Shown here: piece by piece, positions 14,037-15,426 of the stretch
How the letters are laid out: each line of letters starts with the position of its first letter
Position numbering within the stretch: the first letter of the stretch is position 1
DNA from: Rhodospirillales bacterium
Lineage (GTDB): Bacteria; Pseudomonadota; Alphaproteobacteria; UBA8366; JADFVY01
Assembly: GCA_024644185.1 (NCBI GenBank)
Contig: JAHELM010000009.1
Span: 1-15,426 of the forward strand
Reading direction: 5' to 3'
DNA: 15,426 bases
Notes under the pieces: generated by a model
Database searches by the model: none
The model's input: the letters and a program-made list of their open reading frames with translations, nothing else
What the model was told of the DNA's origin: nothing
Made by a program: the position numbers and the translations under genes

Positions 14037-15426
14037 ATGAAAAGCAACGTGGACGAAGCACAGGCCGACCCCGCTGGAGGCCTTGCCTCGGTTCGTCTGG
14101 CGCTGAAATCGGAGCCGGCGAACCCGGACCATTGGATGCGTTACGTGACGGCCCTGGCGCGAGTCCGGCAGGTCGACATCACGCCACAACTGGCCGCGGA
14201 ACTGGCTTTTTGCCTCGACCAACCGACGCTGGCGACGCCAGCGGTCAAATATTTCGCGATCCGGGCGTTTCTCAGCCTGTCATCCGTCTGCACATTTCCA
14301 CTCTCGGAGGATGGGACGCGCCTATCGGGCTTCCCGGATAAGCTCGCCGCGCCCAAGCCGCGGCAATCCCTTCAGGAACTGTCTCATCCCCTCGTCACCC
14401 GGCTGTTGACCGCCGACCGCATCGTCAGCCGGGACATGGAGCTGTTCCTGGCGGCCCTGCGCCGGCATCTCCTGGAGGCATTCGCGCAAGGCGAAGCGGA
14501 CCGCATCCTGTGGCCGCGGGCCCTGGATTTCCTCTGTGCCCTGGCGATTCAGTGTTTCGTCAACGAGTACGTCTATCTGGAGACGCCACAGGAAAAGGCA
14601 TACTTGAAGTCCTTGATCCAGACAGTCGCTCGAAGCATCCAGGCGGGCTCACCCCCGCGCCCGGCATATGTCGCCCTGATCGGTGCCTACCGGCCGCTCC
14701 ACGATCTGCCCTTCGCGCGATCTCTCAAGCGTGGCGGCACGGAACCCAACGCTTTGCTCTGGGCCCGGCTTCTGACCGCGCAGGTGGACGAGCCGGCCGC
14801 GGAATTGCGGATGGGCCAATCGATTGCCAGACTGACACCCATTCGCGACCGGATATCGCAAGCGGTCCGCCGACAATACGAGGAGAACCCGTATCCGCGT
14901 TGGGCCCATGCGGCGGCGCGCAAGCCCATGAATATCCGCGCCTGGATTACCGGCTTGGTATCCGCCGACGAAGCAAGGATACCGACATTGCCGGATTCTC
15001 CCGAGATATTGGTTGCCGGCTGCGGCACCGGCCGCGAGCCGATCGAACTGGCGCTTGCCCTTCCCGCGGCGCGGATCACGGCGGTCGACCTCAGCCTCGC
15101 ATCGCTGTCCTACGCGGCCCGCAAGGCAAGGGGCCTGAAGATCGGCAATCTGAAATTCGGCCAAGGGGATCTGCTGGAATTGCAATCCCTGGGGCGGCAA
15201 TTCGATATGATCTCGTGTTCCGGCGTTCTCCACCACATGGACGATCCGTCGAGCGGATTACGGTCTCTGGTCACCTGCCTGAAACCCGGCGGAATCATGC
15301 ATCTGGCACTCTACAGCGAGCGCGCCCGGCAATTCATCTCGACTGCGCAGTCCTTTGCCAGCGAACGGAGCCATCCGGCCGGTCCCGACGGAATACGGCA
15401 AGCCCGGTTCCAACTGATGGATCTGC
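14037..15426 (+). CDS. Class I SAM-dependent methyltransferase with helical N-terminal extension (cut by right edge)
   Basis: An open frame from ATG 14037 runs to the window end, giving 463 residues without a stop. Residues 1-275 are predominantly helical with alternating hydrophobic and Ala/Leu-rich stretches, possibly a degenerate TPR-like region. A linker with the distinctive motif RRQYEENPYPRW (278-289) leads into a Rossmann methyltransferase: motif I ILVAGCGTGREP (324-335), acidic motif II AVDLS (349-353), GQGDL (375-379), FDMISCSGVLHHMDDP (389-404) and LKPGG (415-419). Known proteins pair the same YEENPYPRW element with TPRs, but their substrates are unknown to me. It starts 19 nt after rnr with no visible ribosome binding site; in-frame GTG 14028 is an alternative start. 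Co-transcription with rnr is plausible. The substrate cannot be inferred. Confidence 0.85.
   Translation, partial: MKSNVDEAQADPAGGLASVRLALKSEPANPDHWMRYVTALARVRQVDITPQLAAELAFCLDQPTLATPAVKYFAIRAFLSLSSVCTFPLSEDGTRLSGFPDKLAAPKPRQSLQELSHPLVTRLLTADRIVSRDMELFLAALRRHLLEAFAQGEADRILWPRALDFLCALAIQCFVNEYVYLETPQEKAYLKSLIQTVARSIQAGSPPRPAYVALIGAYRPLHDLPFARSLKRGGTEPNALLWARLLTAQVDEPAAELRMGQSIARLTPIRDRISQAVRRQYEENPYPRWAHAAARKPMNIRAWITGLVSADEARIPTLPDSPEILVAGCGTGREPIELALALPAARITAVDLSLASLSYAARKARGLKIGNLKFGQGDLLELQSLGRQFDMISCSGVLHHMDDPSSGLRSLVTCLKPGGIMHLALYSERARQFISTAQSFASERSHPAGPDGIRQARFQLMDL

Noticed and set aside
1..15426. CRISPR array, tRNA or rRNA gene, insertion sequence, prophage or toxin-antitoxin pair
   Set aside because: I looked for regular direct repeats, transposase or integrase motifs and clover-leaf sequences and saw none; the only tandem repeat is the coding one at the end of topA.

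Overview
The window looks like a chromosomal housekeeping region of a high-GC alphaproteobacterium, most likely Rhodospirillales in the broad sense. The basis is the high G+C throughout, the gene order ruvX ... pyrB-pyrC-plsY-dprA-topA-rnr that is familiar from alphaproteobacterial genomes, and the alphaproteobacterial style of several proteins, such as a PyrC without its HxH motif. Genus or species cannot be called from the sequence alone.

Left part (1-4671): a GNAT acetyltransferase runs off the left edge on the minus strand and diverges from ruvX (YqgF). Four genes in alternating orientation follow: a hemolysin III/PAQR-like membrane protein (-), an AEC-family permease (+), a small lipoprotein of unknown function (-) and a family III CoA-transferase resembling mammalian SUGCT (+). 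They lie between ruvX and pyrB, which are usually close together in related genomes, so they read as an accessory insertion. Two divergent intergenic regions are present (1383-1646 and 3291-3453); the second carries a perfect 18-bp dyad.

Right part (4799-14017): a tightly packed run on the plus strand. pyrB and a pyrC-like gene overlap by 4 nt, and plsY starts on the base after the pyrC stop. dprA starts 4 nt after plsY. After a 131-bp gap comes topA, then rnr, which starts within a few bases of the topA stop or overlaps it. These genes cover pyrimidine synthesis (steps 2 and possibly 3), phospholipid initiation, DNA uptake and recombination, supercoiling control and RNA decay. A SAM-dependent methyltransferase gene begins 19 nt after rnr and is cut by the right edge.

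No mobile element, CRISPR array, rRNA or tRNA gene was seen, and I did not find a convincing new multi-gene system. The points most worth a second look are: loss of the two metal-binding histidines in the pyrC product, implying a PyrC'-type structural partner of PyrB; a -10-like TATAGT that would make pyrB mRNA leaderless; the 18-bp dyad before the CoA-transferase; a five-copy 15-bp tandem repeat encoding the lysine-rich tail of TopA; and the methyltransferase at the right edge, which has a helical N-terminal extension.
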